NCBI GenBank assembly: GCA_947631625.1
Contig: CANRMA010000015.1
Location: forward strand, 1-64,000
DNA from: an uncultured Lachnospiraceae bacterium
GTDB taxonomy: Bacteria; Bacillota; Clostridia; Lachnospirales; Lachnospiraceae
Direction: 5' to 3'
Length of the DNA stretch: 64,000 nucleotides
Shown piece after piece: positions 52,621-63,100 of the stretch (positions are counted from its first letter, which is position 1; each line of letters starts with the position of its first letter). The notes under the pieces were generated by a model. The model was not told the origin of the DNA and ran no database searches. It saw nothing but the letters and a program-made list of their open reading frames with translations. Both the position numbers and the translations under genes were made by a program.

Positions 52621-54732
52621 ATGAGCGAAGTATTTAATGTAGAGGAGATTTTTGGACAGAATCTGTTTACTCTGGATAAGATGAAAGAGCGGCTGCCCAA
52701 GAATGTTTACAAAGAAGTCGTAAAGGTTATGGATCAGGGCGGCGAGCTTTCCATGGACGCCGCAAATGTTGTCGCTAAGGCAATGAAAGACTGGGCCGTT
52801 GAACATGGCGCAACTCATTTTACTCACTGGTTCCAACCGTTGACAGGTATTACCGCAGAGAAGCATGATTCCTTTGTGGCGCATCCCGATGAGTCGGGTA
52901 AGATGCTTACCGAGTTTTCCGGTAAAGAATTGATAAAGGGTGAACCTGATGCTTCGTCATTTCCTTCAGGCGGACTTCGCGCAACATTCGAAGCAAGAGG
53001 TTATACGGCCTGGGATATTACATCTCCTGCTTTCTTAAAAGAATCTGCGTGTGGGACCATACTTTGTATTCCGACAGCTTTCTGTTCATACACGGGCGAG
53101 GCTCTTGATAAGAAAACGCCGCTTTTGCGTTCAATGGAGGCTCTCAGCCAGCAGGCGCTCAGAATCGTGCGTCTGTTTGGAAATACCGAAGCGACCAAAG
53201 TTGTTGCAAGCGTAGGGCCTGAGCAGGAATATTTTCTTGTGGATGAAAAGTTATTTATGAAAAGAACAGACTTAATGTTTGCAGGCCGCACACTTTTCGG
53301 GGCGCCGGCGCCTAAGGGTCAGGAGATGGAGGATCATTACTTCGGCGTTATAAGAGAGCGTGTAGGCGCATTCATGAAAGATCTGAATGAAGAACTCTGG
53401 AAACTTGGAGTTACAGCTAAGACTCAGCATAATGAAGTGGCTCCGGCGCAGCATGAGTTGGCTCCGATTTATGAGACTGCCAATATTGCGGTCGATCACA
53501 ACCAGATAGTTATGGAGACAATGAAAAGAGTGGCTGTTCATCACGGCATGAGATGTCTTTTACATGAGAAACCGTATGCAGGCGTAAACGGTTCAGGTAA
53601 GCACAATAACTGGTCCATTACGACCGATAACGGCGTAAACCTGTTGGATCCCGGCGATACGCCGAATGAGAACGTTCAGTTCCTTCTGGTACTCGCATGT
53701 ATTATGAAGGCTGTCGATACTCATGCAGACCTGCTTCGTCAGTCCGCATCAGACGTAGGTAATGATCACAGACTTGGAGCTAACGAGGCGCCTCCGGCTA
53801 TTATTTCCATCTTCCTTGGAGAGCAGCTTGAGGATGTTGTAAACCAGCTTATTGAAACCGGATCGGCTACGTCGGTTAAGGAGGGCGGAAAACTTCTTAC
53901 AGGTGTTTCCACTTTACCTGATTTCCAGAAGGATGCGACCGACAGAAACAGAACTTCACCGTTTGCATTTACCGGTAATAAATTTGAGTTCCGTATGGTA
54001 GGTTCTTCGGACTCGATCGCAAGCCCTAACACGACGCTCAATGCCATTGTAGCGGAAGCTTTCTGTGAAGCGGCTGACAGACTTGAAAAAGCCGATAACC
54101 TTGAAATGGCTATCCATGATCTTATTAAAGAGTATATGACGGAGCACAGAAGAATAATATTCAACGGTAACGGTTATGCTGACGAATGGGTTGCGGAAGC
54201 TGAGAAGAGAGGACTTCCGAATATTAAATCAATGATAGAGGCGGCAAGTACCATTACGACCGACAAGGCTGTAAAACTGTTTGAGAAGTTTGGCATCTTC
54301 ACTAAAGTTGAGCTTGAATCCCGTGAGGAGATCATTTATGAAACATATGCCAAGACGATCAATATTGAAGCCCTGACCATGATCGACATGGCAGGCAAGC
54401 AGATCATTCCTGCAGTAGTAAAATATACCAAAGCCCTTGCCGATACCGTAAATTCGGTAAAAGAGGCGGGAGCTGACGCAGTAATGCAGACAGAGCTTCT
54501 TAAGACTGTAAGCGAAAAACTTGCAGAAATGCAGAAAGCGCTTGATAAACTTAAGGAACTTGAAGCACAGGCGTCTAAGATGGATGATGTAAAGGCTCAG
54601 GCATTCTTCTATAAAGACAGCGTTAAAGTTGCAATGGGAGAACTTCGTAAACCTGCAGATGAACTTGAGATGATCGTGGATAAGAACATATGGCCTATTC
54701 CCACATACGGCGAACTTATGTTTGAAATCTGA
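52621..54732 (+). CDS. glnN: Glutamine synthetase, type III
   Basis: 703 residues, the long GSIII form. It makes glutamine from glutamate, ammonia and ATP. Matches to the family: [52 protein letters not shown] and [11 protein letters not shown], with a C-terminal helical extension (about 600-703). GSIII is typical of Bacteroides and many Clostridia. The ribosome site AAGGGAAGGAG precedes ATG 52621. It is monocistronic with its own terminator and is probably controlled by the leader described above. Confidence 0.98.
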   Translation: MSEVFNVEEIFGQNLFTLDKMKERLPKNVYKEVVKVMDQGGELSMDAANVVAKAMKDWAVEHGATHFTHWFQPLTGITAEKHDSFVAHPDESGKMLTEFSGKELIKGEPDASSFPSGGLRATFEARGYTAWDITSPAFLKESACGTILCIPTAFCSYTGEALDKKTPLLRSMEALSQQALRIVRLFGNTEATKVVASVGPEQEYFLVDEKLFMKRTDLMFAGRTLFGAPAPKGQEMEDHYFGVIRERVGAFMKDLNEELWKLGVTAKTQHNEVAPAQHELAPIYETANIAVDHNQIVMETMKRVAVHHGMRCLLHEKPYAGVNGSGKHNNWSITTDNGVNLLDPGDTPNENVQFLLVLACIMKAVDTHADLLRQSASDVGNDHRLGANEAPPAIISIFLGEQLEDVVNQLIETGSATSVKEGGKLLTGVSTLPDFQKDATDRNRTSPFAFTGNKFEFRMVGSSDSIASPNTTLNAIVAEAFCEAADRLEKADNLEMAIHDLIKEYMTEHRRIIFNGNGYADEWVAEAEKRGLPNIKSMIEAASTITTDKAVKLFEKFGIFTKVELESREEIIYETYAKTINIEALTMIDMAGKQIIPAVVKYTKALADTVNSVKEAGADAVMQTELLKTVSEKLAEMQKALDKLKELEAQASKMDDVKAQAFFYKDSVKVAMGELRKPADELEMIVDKNIWPIPTYGELMFEI

Positions 54733-54760
54733 TTTTGTCCGCGGATTACGTAATAATTAT

Positions 54761-54805
54761 ATTTCCGTCCGTCAATAATATTTAATGGCGGACGGAAATT
54801 TTTGA
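54761..54805 (+). terminator. Terminator of the glutamine synthetase gene
   Basis: Perfect 11-bp stem ATTTCCGTCCG/CGGACGGAAAT with a 17-nt loop and a TTTTTG tail. Confidence 0.88.
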
Positions 54806-54878
54806 AATTTTTATTTTTAAAATTTGCTTTTAAAATTTGGCTTTAAAATTTGGTTTTAAAATATTTTAAAAATAGGGC

Positions 54879-54907
54879 TTGCAAATATTAACAATATGCT
54901 GTATAAT
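54879..54907 (+). promoter_or_regulatory. Promoter of tRNA-Gln
   Basis: TTGCAA (54879-54884), 17-bp spacer, TATAAT (54902-54907), 19 bp before the tRNA. Upstream lies AT-rich DNA with a short degenerate repeat (TTTAAAATTTGG type, 54822-54865), which may act as an UP element. Confidence 0.82.
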
Positions 54908-54925
54908 TCTATCTTGTAATGCTGA

Positions 54926-54997
54926 TGGGCTATCGCCAAACGGTAAGGCAACGGACTCTGACTCCGTCATTTCAAGGTTCGAATCCTTGTAGCCCAG
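54926..54997 (+). tRNA. tRNA-Gln (CTG)
   Basis: Acceptor TGGGCTA (54926-54932) pairs with TAGCCCA (54990-54996). Anticodon CTG lies at 54958-54960 inside stem ACGGA/TCCGT, and the T arm has CAAGGTTCGAATCCTTG. Discriminator G54997, no CCA encoded. It has its own promoter and terminator. Confidence 0.95.
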
Positions 54998-55003
54998 CTA
55001 AGG

Positions 55004-55037
55004 AACCTCGGCGAAGTGAATTCGCTGGGGTTTTTAT
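55004..55037 (+). terminator. Terminator of tRNA-Gln
   Basis: AACCTCGGCGAA pairs with TTCGCTGGGGTT (G-U pairs) around a short loop, followed by a T-rich run. Confidence 0.88.
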
Positions 55038-55064
55038 TTTAATTGATGACAGAAGGGTTTTCAT

Positions 55065-55781
55065 ATGTACACTTTTCAGAGCAGAATACGTTATAGTGAG
55101 ATCGGAGAAGACGGTAGACTGACGCTTGAGTCGCTGTTAGATTATTTTCAGGACAGTTCCATATTCCACTCGGAGGAGTTGGGGCTTGGAATTGATTACT
55201 TGAATGAAAAAAATATGGCATGGGTATTATCATCATGGCAGATATTGGTTGACAGATACCCGAAGCTGTGTGAAAATGTTTTGATAGGCACTTCTCCGTA
55301 TGAATTTAAAGGATTTATCGGATACAGAAATTTTTGGATGGATACGCAGGACGGTGAGAGACTTGCATACGCCAATTCGGTCTGGAGCCTCATGGATCTC
55401 AACGTAATGGCGCCTGCGAAGCCTCCGGTAGAAATGATTGAAGGTTATACCTTATCTCCGAAACTGGATATGGATTATGCTCCCAGAAAAATCCCGCTGC
55501 CTTCCGGGGGTGAGATCAAAGATACAATAGAGGTTAAGCCACATCATCTGGATACAAACGGCCACGTAAACAACGGACAGTATGTGCGTATGGCGCTTGA
55601 TCATATTTCCGAAGATTTTAAAGCGCGGCAGCTTAGAGCCGAGTATAAGAAGCCTGCCATGCTGCATGATAAGATAATGCCTACAGTTATTACAAATGAG
55701 GACGGCTCTGTGTATACTGTTGTGTTAAACGGAGAAGATAATAAGCCGTACTGCATAGTGGAACTGACACGAGTGTCATAA
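55065..55781 (+). CDS. Acyl-ACP thioesterase
   Basis: 238 residues, double hot-dog fold of the bacterial FatA/FatB-like family. It releases fatty acids from acyl carrier protein. N-terminal hot-dog ([41 protein letters not shown]) and second half with [19 protein letters not shown], which holds the catalytic Asn and His. Start ATG 55065 after AGAAGGG. It stands alone after tRNA-Gln. No promoter was recognised, so read-through is possible. Confidence 0.9.
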   Translation: MYTFQSRIRYSEIGEDGRLTLESLLDYFQDSSIFHSEELGLGIDYLNEKNMAWVLSSWQILVDRYPKLCENVLIGTSPYEFKGFIGYRNFWMDTQDGERLAYANSVWSLMDLNVMAPAKPPVEMIEGYTLSPKLDMDYAPRKIPLPSGGEIKDTIEVKPHHLDTNGHVNNGQYVRMALDHISEDFKARQLRAEYKKPAMLHDKIMPTVITNEDGSVYTVVLNGEDNKPYCIVELTRVS

Positions 55782-55865
55782 TTTGGGCTGAAATACAGAT
55801 TTGATAAATATAAAAAATGGAGTTTCGACGCGATGGCGCAGACAACATAAGGACTAGGAGTAAAA

Positions 55866-56699
55866 ATGATAGAACTTGGTAAAGTACAGACGTTGAAAAT
55901 TGTTAAACAGGTAGAATTTGGGGTTTATCTGGCGGATGATATGCAATCATCTGAAAAAGTGCTTCTGCCTTCTAAACAGGTGCCCAAAGGGGCAAAAATG
56001 GGCGATGAAACAGAGGTATTTATTTACAGGGATTCCAAAGACCGTCTTATCGCGACGACCAATACGCCTAAACTTACTCTCGGCGAGGTGGCAAGGCTTA
56101 GAGTAGCGCAGACTGCGCCCATCGGAGTCTTCTTGGACTGGGGACTGGAAAAAGACCTTTTGCTGCCGTTTAAAGAACAGACAAAGAGACTGAAGGAGGG
56201 AGATGAGTGCCTGGCGGCGCTTTATATAGACAAGAGTAACAGACTCTGCGCCACTATGAAGATATATCCCTATCTTAAACAGGATTCGTCTTATAATAAA
56301 GACGACAGAGTAAGCGGGACCGTATATGAGATAAGTGATAATTTCGGAGCCTTTGTGGCCGTGGATGATATATATTCGGCGCTGATACCCAAGCATGAAT
56401 TATATGGAAATATCCGTGTAGGCGATGTGGTTTCGGCAAGGATCACAGAGGTAAAGGAAGACGGAAAACTTAGCCTCAGCGTCCGTGAAAAGGCATATAT
56501 GCAGATAGGTCAGGATGCAGAGAAAATCTTAAAGATAATAGACAGTTATGACGGCGTATTGCCGTTTTCTGACAAGGCCTCTCCCGAAACCATTAAGAGA
56601 GAAACTAATATGAGTAAGAACGAATTTAAAAGAGCGGTAGGCCATCTTTTAAAAGAAGGTAAGATCTCTATAGGTGAGAAATGCATTCGCAGAATATAG
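55866..56699 (+). CDS. cvfB: S1 RNA-binding regulator, CvfB family
   Basis: 277 residues. Three S1-type segments (VKQVEFGVYLAD, VAQTAPIGVFLDWGLEKDLLLPF, GTVYEISDNFGAFVAVDDIYSALI) and a C-terminal winged helix (ETNMSKNEFKRAVGHLLKEGKISI), the layout of CvfB/YitL. In Staphylococcus CvfB binds RNA and affects virulence gene expression. 84 bp after the thioesterase; GACTAGGAGT before the ATG. Confidence 0.92.
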   Translation: MIELGKVQTLKIVKQVEFGVYLADDMQSSEKVLLPSKQVPKGAKMGDETEVFIYRDSKDRLIATTNTPKLTLGEVARLRVAQTAPIGVFLDWGLEKDLLLPFKEQTKRLKEGDECLAALYIDKSNRLCATMKIYPYLKQDSSYNKDDRVSGTVYEISDNFGAFVAVDDIYSALIPKHELYGNIRVGDVVSARITEVKEDGKLSLSVREKAYMQIGQDAEKILKIIDSYDGVLPFSDKASPETIKRETNMSKNEFKRAVGHLLKEGKISIGEKCIRRI

Positions 56700-56726
56700 C
56701 AGTCCGGGCAGAAATGGGGGATTATT

Positions 56727-57680
56727 ATGGACAGTAAAAAGGCAAACCGACTTTTTTTGAGTATAATACTCATAGAATTTGCCGTCGTCGGAATAATTAC
56801 GTTTTTGCAGATTTATTCCCGCGGAGCATTCCGGTTGGGGATAATATCTAATTTATTTATGAGTGAGATGATATTATTTGTTCCGGCCTGGGTGGCGGTT
56901 CTGTTATCTGTGCGCGGCAAAGGGAATATATCCATAAATGCCATGCTCGGTTTTGGTAAGATTAAGATTTCATCATTTTTTATGATATTGCTGTTTACCA
57001 TACTTATAATGCCGATGACGACCGCGCTTAATGCGATTTCGATGTTGTTTGTTGACAATGCGGTAAATGCCATAAGCGGCGACGTGTTAAAGGTGCCTTT
57101 TCCGGTAATGTTGTTCATGATAGGGATGTTTGGTCCGTTTTGTGAAGAGTTTGTTTTCAGGGGAGTTATTTTCAGGGGATATAAAAATTCAGGCTCTGTG
57201 TTTTGGTCAATATTCTGGTCTGCGCTTTTATTTGGCCTGATGCATCTTAATTTTAATCAGGCGACATATGCAGTTGCCATAGGTATAATGTTTGCCCTTC
57301 TGGTAGAAGCGACCGGGAGTTTGTGGTCATCCGTGATTGCGCATATGTTTTTCAATTCTCAGGAAGTATGCCTTATGTATGCTATGAATTATTTTATGCC
57401 GGACTTATATAACGGCTCAAATGCTGAGGATATGCTTGCCAAAACCGATCTGATCGCGGCAATAGGACCGTATCTTATAGTGGCTGTCATAGGAACTTCC
57501 CTGGCAGTCTGTGTACTTGTGTGGCTGGCTAAGAATGAGGGCAGGGAAAATGCTCTCAGAAGCATATGGCCCATGAGAAAAATGAAGGGCGCGCATACGG
57601 TTACGGCTTCGCTTATAACGGCGATAGTCTTATGCCTGTTATATATGTGTCTTGAGCTTATTTTGGGAATGCTTGCATAG
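56727..57680 (+). CDS. CPBP family intramembrane metalloprotease
   Basis: 317 residues, about eight membrane helices. The catalytic motif EEFVFRG (Glu140, Glu141, Arg145), then LFGLMHLNFNQ and VIAHMFFNS with the metal-binding histidines, defines the CPBP (Abi/Rce1-like) family. These proteins cleave prenylated or bacteriocin-type substrates or act in bacteriocin immunity; here there is no bacteriocin gene nearby, so the target is unknown. 27 bp after cvfB. Confidence 0.9.
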   Translation: MDSKKANRLFLSIILIEFAVVGIITFLQIYSRGAFRLGIISNLFMSEMILFVPAWVAVLLSVRGKGNISINAMLGFGKIKISSFFMILLFTILIMPMTTALNAISMLFVDNAVNAISGDVLKVPFPVMLFMIGMFGPFCEEFVFRGVIFRGYKNSGSVFWSIFWSALLFGLMHLNFNQATYAVAIGIMFALLVEATGSLWSSVIAHMFFNSQEVCLMYAMNYFMPDLYNGSNAEDMLAKTDLIAAIGPYLIVAVIGTSLAVCVLVWLAKNEGRENALRSIWPMRKMKGAHTVTASLITAIVLCLLYMCLELILGMLA

Positions 57681-57778
57681 TTTTGGTATATTATGTTAAT
57701 ATAGAAGTGTATCATTAAATATAATAATGACTTGAAGTAATATCTGAGAACGGTTTGTATTTGGAAAGGGCATAAACA

Positions 57779-57807
57779 AAAACGCCGCCGTTTATCACGG
57801 TGACGTT
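57779..57807 (-). terminator. Terminator of the YjfB-like gene
   Basis: Minus strand: AACGTCACCG pairs with CGGCGGCGTT (one mismatch, one G-U), loop of 7, then TTTTGTTT. Confidence 0.78.
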
Positions 57808-57827
57808 TGTATCGCAGAGTTATGCGT

Positions 57828-58019
57828 TCAGATGTACATATCGAAGTTGGAACCAACAGCCGGATTGACGGAACGCTCCATAGCGGCGGCATCCATCATT
57901 TCAACGATCTGATCCCCGGTTGATGATGCGGCATCCAGTGACTTGCTTAACATAGCCACGCCAAATGCTGAATTTGTCTGAATTGATGACATTGACATAG
58001 ATAATTTTGCGATATCCAT
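57828..58019 (-). CDS. Putative motility protein, YjfB family
   Basis: 63 residues. The composition and pattern (MDIAKLSMSMSSIQ, GVAMLSKSLDAASSTG, MMDAAAMERSVNPAVGSNFD) match the small YjfB family, tagged putative motility protein and often near flagellar genes. No flagellar genes are in this window. The minus-strand ribosome site AAGGGGTGG is near the start. The promoter looks like sigma-A type; I find no sigma-28 motif. Confidence 0.82.
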   Translation of the reverse strand: MDIAKLSMSMSSIQTNSAFGVAMLSKSLDAASSTGDQIVEMMDAAAMERSVNPAVGSNFDMYI

Positions 58020-58061
58020 AATTACACCACCCCTTTTGGTTTATGAACTATATCCGAATAT

Positions 58062-58090
58062 ATAATAACATATTATTCCACTTTTTACAA
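58062..58090 (-). promoter_or_regulatory. Promoter of the YjfB-like gene
   Basis: Minus strand: TTGTAA (58090-58085), 17-bp spacer, TATTAT (58067-58062), about 43 bp before the ATG. Confidence 0.65.
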
Positions 58091-58123
58091 GTGGAAGTCA
58101 AAAAATATATACTGTGAGGATGT

Positions 58124-58789
58124 ATGAAGAGGGTTAATTTATTGGGAATGAAACTTCAGGACCGGTATGTAAGGGAATCCCTTATATTGACGGATAAGTT
58201 CCTGAAAAAAGGCGCGCTGCGTATAATTTTATATCTGAATATGTCTGTGCTGTTGGAAGCCTCGGGAGACGAGGATGAGAAGGAATGGATAGAAGCGGCT
58301 GACGCGACGCTGTGGGGGGATACCGAGATACTTAAGGCAGCTGAGATAACTGCAAAGGGAAGGTATCATGAAGTAGAGAATAAAGAATTTTTTACTAATT
58401 TTTTGCGTAAAGTAGCTAAAAATCACAAATCCGTTCTGGTGCTTTCGGATACGGAAGAACATGCGCAGAGCCTTAAAGAAGAAATTATTGAGATACAGAA
58501 CGGCATAACAATAGCAGGAACGATGGTGGTTCAGGATATTCAAGAGAGTCAGGACAGTTTTATCAATGAAATTAATATGATAGCGCCCGCGGTAATAATG
58601 GTCAGGATGCCTTTTCCCATGCAGAAGGCATGGCTTAGTCAGAGCAGGCAGTATATAAATGCCGGGATATGGATAGGCATTCCCGAAGATTTAAGCTGTG
58701 CGCCTAAGGCAGAGATGCCGGTGGAAAAAATGGGCAAACGCATTTTAAATGTATTATTCAACAGAAAAGTCAATAAATATAAAAAATAG
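58124..58789 (+). CDS. Degenerate WecG/TagA-like protein
   Basis: 221 residues. The middle and end resemble the GT26 WecG/TagA/CpsF fold: an ATLWGDTEILKAAEI segment where the family has the nucleotide-sugar loop, SVLVLSDTEEHAQSLKEEI, and PAVIMVRMPFPMQKAWLSQSRQYINAG for the P-K-E-W region. The usual catalytic Asp/Thr and Gly-rich residues are altered, so sugar-transferase activity is doubtful. No other glycosyltransferases are nearby. It could be a repurposed regulator. GTGAGGATGT precedes the ATG. Single gene with a terminator overlapping its stop. Confidence 0.6.
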   Translation: MKRVNLLGMKLQDRYVRESLILTDKFLKKGALRIILYLNMSVLLEASGDEDEKEWIEAADATLWGDTEILKAAEITAKGRYHEVENKEFFTNFLRKVAKNHKSVLVLSDTEEHAQSLKEEIIEIQNGITIAGTMVVQDIQESQDSFINEINMIAPAVIMVRMPFPMQKAWLSQSRQYINAGIWIGIPEDLSCAPKAEMPVEKMGKRILNVLFNRKVNKYKK

Positions 58790-58815
58790 AGAGGCGCGGC
58801 ACTCTCTATTTTGTC
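58784..58815 (+). terminator. Terminator overlapping the stop codon of the WecG-like gene
   Basis: AAATAGAGAG (58784-58793, includes the stop TAG) pairs with CTCTCTATTT (58802-58811), then TTG. The AT-rich DNA up to 59075 has no other gene. Confidence 0.75.
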
Positions 58816-59075
58816 TTAAGGGAATTTTTATAAATTGCCATATCAGGTTTTGTACAGTTTGTCCAAGACATTTTTATGCAAAATCGGACAGAAAATTTAT
58901 AAAATATACAAAAAAAATACGATTTAAGCTAGATTTTTTTGTTAAAATATATTAAAATATAAGGCGAATGTTGTATTTTGCAGAAAAAAGCAATTGTAAG
59001 TCTTGTACAAAATTTATAATTGCGTAAGCATCATTTGAGAAAGGTATTCGGATACATTATAAAGGTGGGGTTATT

Positions 59076-60170
59076 ATGATTTCTAATCAGATTTTACAGA
59101 ACACTATTGACGGTCTTAAAGCCATTACCCGCGTGGAACTGTGCGTAATGGATATTGACGGTAAGCCAGTCGCAATGACTTTGGACGGAATGGATAAGTG
59201 TGAAAAGCCGGCTGCCGAATTTGCCAAATCTCCGGCGGATGCGCAGGAGATACAGGGTTATCAGTATTTTAAGATATTTGATGATCAGCAGCTTGAATAT
59301 ATTCTTATAGCGCAGGGTATAGGTGAAGACATCTACATGGTTGGAAAGATGTCGGTATTTCAGATCCAAAATCTGATGGTAGCATACAAAGAGAGGTTTG
59401 ATAAAGATAACTTTATTAAAAACCTTCTTCTGGATAACCTTCTTTTGGTAGATATATACAGTCGCGCCAAGAAACTGCACATACAGACTAATGATAAGCG
59501 CGTGGCCATGATAGTTGAGACAGGCAATGCCAAAGAAAGCAATGTTCTGGAGCTTGTAAGGTCGTATTTCGGCAGCAACAGCAGGGATTTTGTTACGGCA
59601 GTTGATGAGAACAGCACAATAATTGTTAAAAATTTAACAGATGGCGACGGGCGCAAGGAGATTGAGAAAGCGGCGTTCGGTATAGCGGCTTATCTGGAAA
59701 AAGAGCATATTGATAATGTGAGGATCGCCTACGGAACGGTGGTAAATGAGATCAAAGAGGTGAGCCGGTCATATAAAGAAGCGAAGATGGCATTGGACGT
59801 AGGCAAGATATTTTTTGACGAAAGAAATATAATCGCTTACAGCGAACTTGGCATAGGAAGGCTGATATATCAGCTGCCGATACCATTGTGCAAGATGTTC
59901 ATCAAAGAAATCTTTGACGGTAAAAATCCGGATGAATTTGACGAGGAGACGCTCACTACCATAAACAAATTTTTTGAAAACAGTCTGAATGTTTCCGAGA
60001 CTTCCAGACAGCTTTTTATACACAGGAATACGCTTGTATATCGTCTGGATAAACTGCAGAAAAGCACCGGCTTGGATCTGCGTGTATTTGAAGACGCGAT
60101 CACTTTCAAGATTGCGCTCATGGTGGTTAAATACATGAAGTATATGGAAAGTTATGATTTTGATTATTAA
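59076..60170 (+). CDS. CdaR/PucR-type transcriptional regulator
   Basis: 364 residues. The N-terminal sensory part of about 130 residues (MISNQILQNTIDGLKAITRVELCVMD...) is followed by a central GGDEF-like CdaR domain (SRAKKLHIQTNDKRVAMIVE, KEAKMALDVG). The C-terminal PucR helix-turn-helix is NVSETSRQLFIHRNTLVYRLDKLQ (about 309-332). Such proteins activate sugar-acid or purine catabolism genes. The target here is unknown, and the next gene (ftsE, 29 bp on) is unlikely to be one. A GTGGGG site precedes the ATG. Confidence 0.88.
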   Translation: MISNQILQNTIDGLKAITRVELCVMDIDGKPVAMTLDGMDKCEKPAAEFAKSPADAQEIQGYQYFKIFDDQQLEYILIAQGIGEDIYMVGKMSVFQIQNLMVAYKERFDKDNFIKNLLLDNLLLVDIYSRAKKLHIQTNDKRVAMIVETGNAKESNVLELVRSYFGSNSRDFVTAVDENSTIIVKNLTDGDGRKEIEKAAFGIAAYLEKEHIDNVRIAYGTVVNEIKEVSRSYKEAKMALDVGKIFFDERNIIAYSELGIGRLIYQLPIPLCKMFIKEIFDGKNPDEFDEETLTTINKFFENSLNVSETSRQLFIHRNTLVYRLDKLQKSTGLDLRVFEDAITFKIALMVVKYMKYMESYDFDY

Positions 60171-60199
60171 ATGATATACCGGAAAGGAGCACAGCTATA

Positions 60200-60940
60200 A
60201 TGGATACGGCTGTAAAGAAAAAGGGAAGAAAAGACGCGGAGGATACTCAGGAGATCATCTCTCTTACCAATGTCAGCAAAGCATATTCTACGGGCGCGCC
60301 GGCTTTAAAAGATGTAAATCTGCATATTAACAAAGGAGAGTTTGTCTTTATTGTGGGTGACAGCGGTTCGGGCAAATCTACGCTTATCAAGCTGCTGCTG
60401 CGCGAACTTGTGATAACAAGCGGAGACATCAATGTGATGGGTTATGATCTTGCCAGGATAAAACATCGCAGAATACCTAAGTTCAGGCGCAATATAGGTA
60501 TTGTCTTTCAGGATTTCCGCTTGCTCAAGGACAGAAATGTATACGAGAACGTTGCGTTTGCGCAGAGGATAATACAGAAATCCGGCAAGGAGATAAGAAA
60601 GAATGTTCCGAGCATTCTTGGGATCGTAGGCCTTGCAGGTAAATATAAAGCGAAGCCCAAGCAGCTTTCCGGCGGTGAGCAGCAGAGGGTCGCTCTTGCA
60701 AGAGCTTTGGTAAATAAGCCTGCTATCCTTCTTGCCGATGAACCTACGGGTAACCTTGACCCCAAGAATTCGTGGGAAATAATGAAACTGCTTGAGCAGA
60801 TCAATGAAAGCGGGACGACGGTGCTGGTTGTAACGCATAACAGGGAGATCGTAAATGCTATGCAGAAAAGGGTTGTGACTCTTAAGAGAGGAGTTATAGT
60901 GAGCGATGAAGAAAAGGGAGGATATATAGATGAGGATTAA
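60200..60940 (+). CDS. ftsE: Cell division ATP-binding protein FtsE
   Basis: 246 residues. ABC-type ATPase that with FtsX controls peptidoglycan hydrolases at division. Walker [10 protein letters not shown] (53-61, Lys59), Q-loop region VFQDFRLL, signature LSGGEQQRV and Walker [10 protein letters not shown]. The N-terminus has an extra Lys-rich stretch of about 20 residues. It overlaps ftsX by 11 bp, which fits translational coupling. Confidence 0.96.
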   Translation: MDTAVKKKGRKDAEDTQEIISLTNVSKAYSTGAPALKDVNLHINKGEFVFIVGDSGSGKSTLIKLLLRELVITSGDINVMGYDLARIKHRRIPKFRRNIGIVFQDFRLLKDRNVYENVAFAQRIIQKSGKEIRKNVPSILGIVGLAGKYKAKPKQLSGGEQQRVALARALVNKPAILLADEPTGNLDPKNSWEIMKLLEQINESGTTVLVVTHNREIVNAMQKRVVTLKRGVIVSDEEKGGYIDED

Positions 60941-61826
60941 TACATTATTCTATACGATCCGTCAGGGCCTGCGTAACATTTTCAGGAATAAATCGTTTAC
61001 GTTGGCGTCCATTGCGACAATAAGCTCATGTTTATTCCTTTTTGGGCTGTTTTTTTCAATCGTTACCAATTTTCAGAATATAGTAAAAAATGCCGAACAA
61101 AAAGTCGGCATTACGGTGTTTTTTGACGAAGGACTGGAGGATAAGCGCATTGAAGAGATCGGTCAGTTAATTTCAAAGCGCCCTGAAGTGTCGGAAATAC
61201 ATTTTGTGTCGGCAGAGGAAGCATGGGATAGTTTTAAAGAGGACTATCTTCATGAGTATGCAGACGGTTTTACGGAAAATCCTCTTGAGAATTCTGCCAA
61301 CTACCGGGTCAATCTGAGCGATGTCTCAATGCAGTCGGCATTGGTGACATATATAGAATCGATACCGGGAGTAAGGAAGATAAACCGTTCGGAGCTTACG
61401 GCGACGACGCTTACCGGCATAAATGCGCTGATAGCATATGTTTCTGTTGGTATAATCGCAATACTTCTGGCAGTTTCAATATTTCTTATAAGCAATACCG
61501 TTACTATCGGTATCTCTGTTAGAAAAGAAGAGATAAACATAATGAAATATATCGGCGCGACGGATTTCTTTGTCAGATCTCCGTTCGTTATAGAAGGTAT
61601 GCTTATAGGACTTATAGGCGCAGTTATACCCCTTGGTATTATTTATGTGCTATATAATATCGTAATGGAATATATAATAGACAGGTTCCCTATGCTGACA
61701 AACCTTCTTAGTTTCCTTACGGTGCATGAGATCTTTAACGTGCTTACCCCTGTTTCCCTCGGAATAGGTGTGGGTATCGGTTTCCTTGGAAGTATAGTTA
61801 CGGTAAGAAAACACTTAAGGGTATAG
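60930..61826 (+). CDS. ftsX: Cell division protein FtsX
   Basis: 298 residues, four membrane helices. The N-terminal [21 protein letters not shown], a large extracytoplasmic loop (about 55-165) that should bind the hydrolase, then three more helices (from about 170). FtsX passes the state of FtsE across the membrane. In the start context, AGGGAGGATATATAG precedes the ATG within ftsE. The next gene, with an M23 domain and coiled coil, is the expected partner. Confidence 0.95.
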   Translation: MRINTLFYTIRQGLRNIFRNKSFTLASIATISSCLFLFGLFFSIVTNFQNIVKNAEQKVGITVFFDEGLEDKRIEEIGQLISKRPEVSEIHFVSAEEAWDSFKEDYLHEYADGFTENPLENSANYRVNLSDVSMQSALVTYIESIPGVRKINRSELTATTLTGINALIAYVSVGIIAILLAVSIFLISNTVTIGISVRKEEINIMKYIGATDFFVRSPFVIEGMLIGLIGAVIPLGIIYVLYNIVMEYIIDRFPMLTNLLSFLTVHEIFNVLTPVSLGIGVGIGFLGSIVTVRKHLRV

Positions 61827-61870
61827 ATCCGGATAGTTGACTTATATCGGACGAAAGGCGGCAGGACTGA

Positions 61871-63079
61871 ATGAAATATTTTAAAAGAGCGACATGCATT
61901 TTAATATGCGCCGGTATTGTGTATGCCTTTTCCGGAAATGCCGCAGCTGCTGATACAACTGACAGTATCAGGGAAAAGGAAGCGGAAATTGCAGAAGCCA
62001 AAAGTGAAGTAGCCAAACTGAAATCCGGTTTAAGTGATGTGGAAAAGATAAAAAAAGATCTGGAAAAGTCAAAGGACGATCTTGCCACATATGTTACCAA
62101 GTTAGATTCGGAGCTTTATAATATCCAGGAAAGGATAACAGAGTATAACGATCTGATCGATAAAAAGGAATTGGAAATAGAAGTTACCACGGAAGAGTTA
62201 AACGCTGCCATAAAAGAGCAGGAAGAACAGTACGAAGCAATGAAGGTACGTATTCAGTTCATGTATGAAGAGGGGGACTCTCTTTACATGGAGCTTCTTT
62301 TTTCTGCGGACGGCTTTGCCGATATGGTGAACAAAGCCGACTATATAGAGGCATTATCCGCATATGACAGAAAACAGCTCGATGAATATGTAAGGACTGC
62401 GGAGATTATCGCTCTGTGCAAGGATGAGCTGGAAGCTCAGAAAGAAGTGTTGGAAGAAGCAAGAGTTGCGGTAAAAGAGGAAGAAAGCAATATTAATACA
62501 CTTATAAATGAAAAAGAAACACAGATGATGTCTCTTGCAAATGACATTTCCGATAAGGAAGCTGCAATCAAGGAATACGAGGATATGATTGCTTCGCAGA
62601 ATGCCGAGATAGCAGCATTGGAGAAAGCGGTCGCGGAAGAAAAGGCAAGACTTGCGGCGGAGAATGTTGCGGCCAGGACTTATGACGGAGGTATGTTTTC
62701 ATGGCCCTGCCCGTCTTATACAAGGATTTCAGATGAATACGGGTATCGTATGCACCCTATTTTGGGCGTTGAACAGTTTCATAACGGTCTGGATATGGCG
62801 GCGCCGTACGGTTCCAAAATTCTTGCAGCCTATGATGGAGACGTAGTGGCGGCAGATTACAGTTCTTCCATGGGAAATTATATCATGATCGATCATGGCG
62901 ACGGTTTGTATACAATATACATGCATGCTTCCGCGCTGTATGTATCCAAAGGGCAGACTGTTACAAAAGGTGAGACAATTGCCGCAGTAGGAAGTACCGG
63001 ACGTTCAACAGGCAATCATTTGCATTTTGGCGTGCGCCTTAACGGCAGTTATGTAAGTCCGTGGAATTATTTAAGTTAA
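61871..63079 (+). CDS. Coiled-coil M23 peptidoglycan endopeptidase
   Basis: 402 residues. Signal peptide (1 to about 26), a long coiled coil (about 32-255; repeated Glu/Lys heptads), then an M23 LytM domain. Zinc ligands His304 and Asp308 lie in HNGLD, and His383/His385 in HLHFG, so the peptidase appears intact, unlike regulatory LytM proteins. This is the EnvC/PcsB-type layout regulated by FtsEX. 44 bp after ftsX and 21 bp before an S41 protease gene, a cluster common in Clostridia. Confidence 0.93.
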   Translation: MKYFKRATCILICAGIVYAFSGNAAAADTTDSIREKEAEIAEAKSEVAKLKSGLSDVEKIKKDLEKSKDDLATYVTKLDSELYNIQERITEYNDLIDKKELEIEVTTEELNAAIKEQEEQYEAMKVRIQFMYEEGDSLYMELLFSADGFADMVNKADYIEALSAYDRKQLDEYVRTAEIIALCKDELEAQKEVLEEARVAVKEEESNINTLINEKETQMMSLANDISDKEAAIKEYEDMIASQNAEIAALEKAVAEEKARLAAENVAARTYDGGMFSWPCPSYTRISDEYGYRMHPILGVEQFHNGLDMAAPYGSKILAAYDGDVVAADYSSSMGNYIMIDHGDGLYTIYMHASALYVSKGQTVTKGETIAAVGSTGRSTGNHLHFGVRLNGSYVSPWNYLS

Positions 63080-63100
63080 GCTGTTATAAGATGGAGATGA

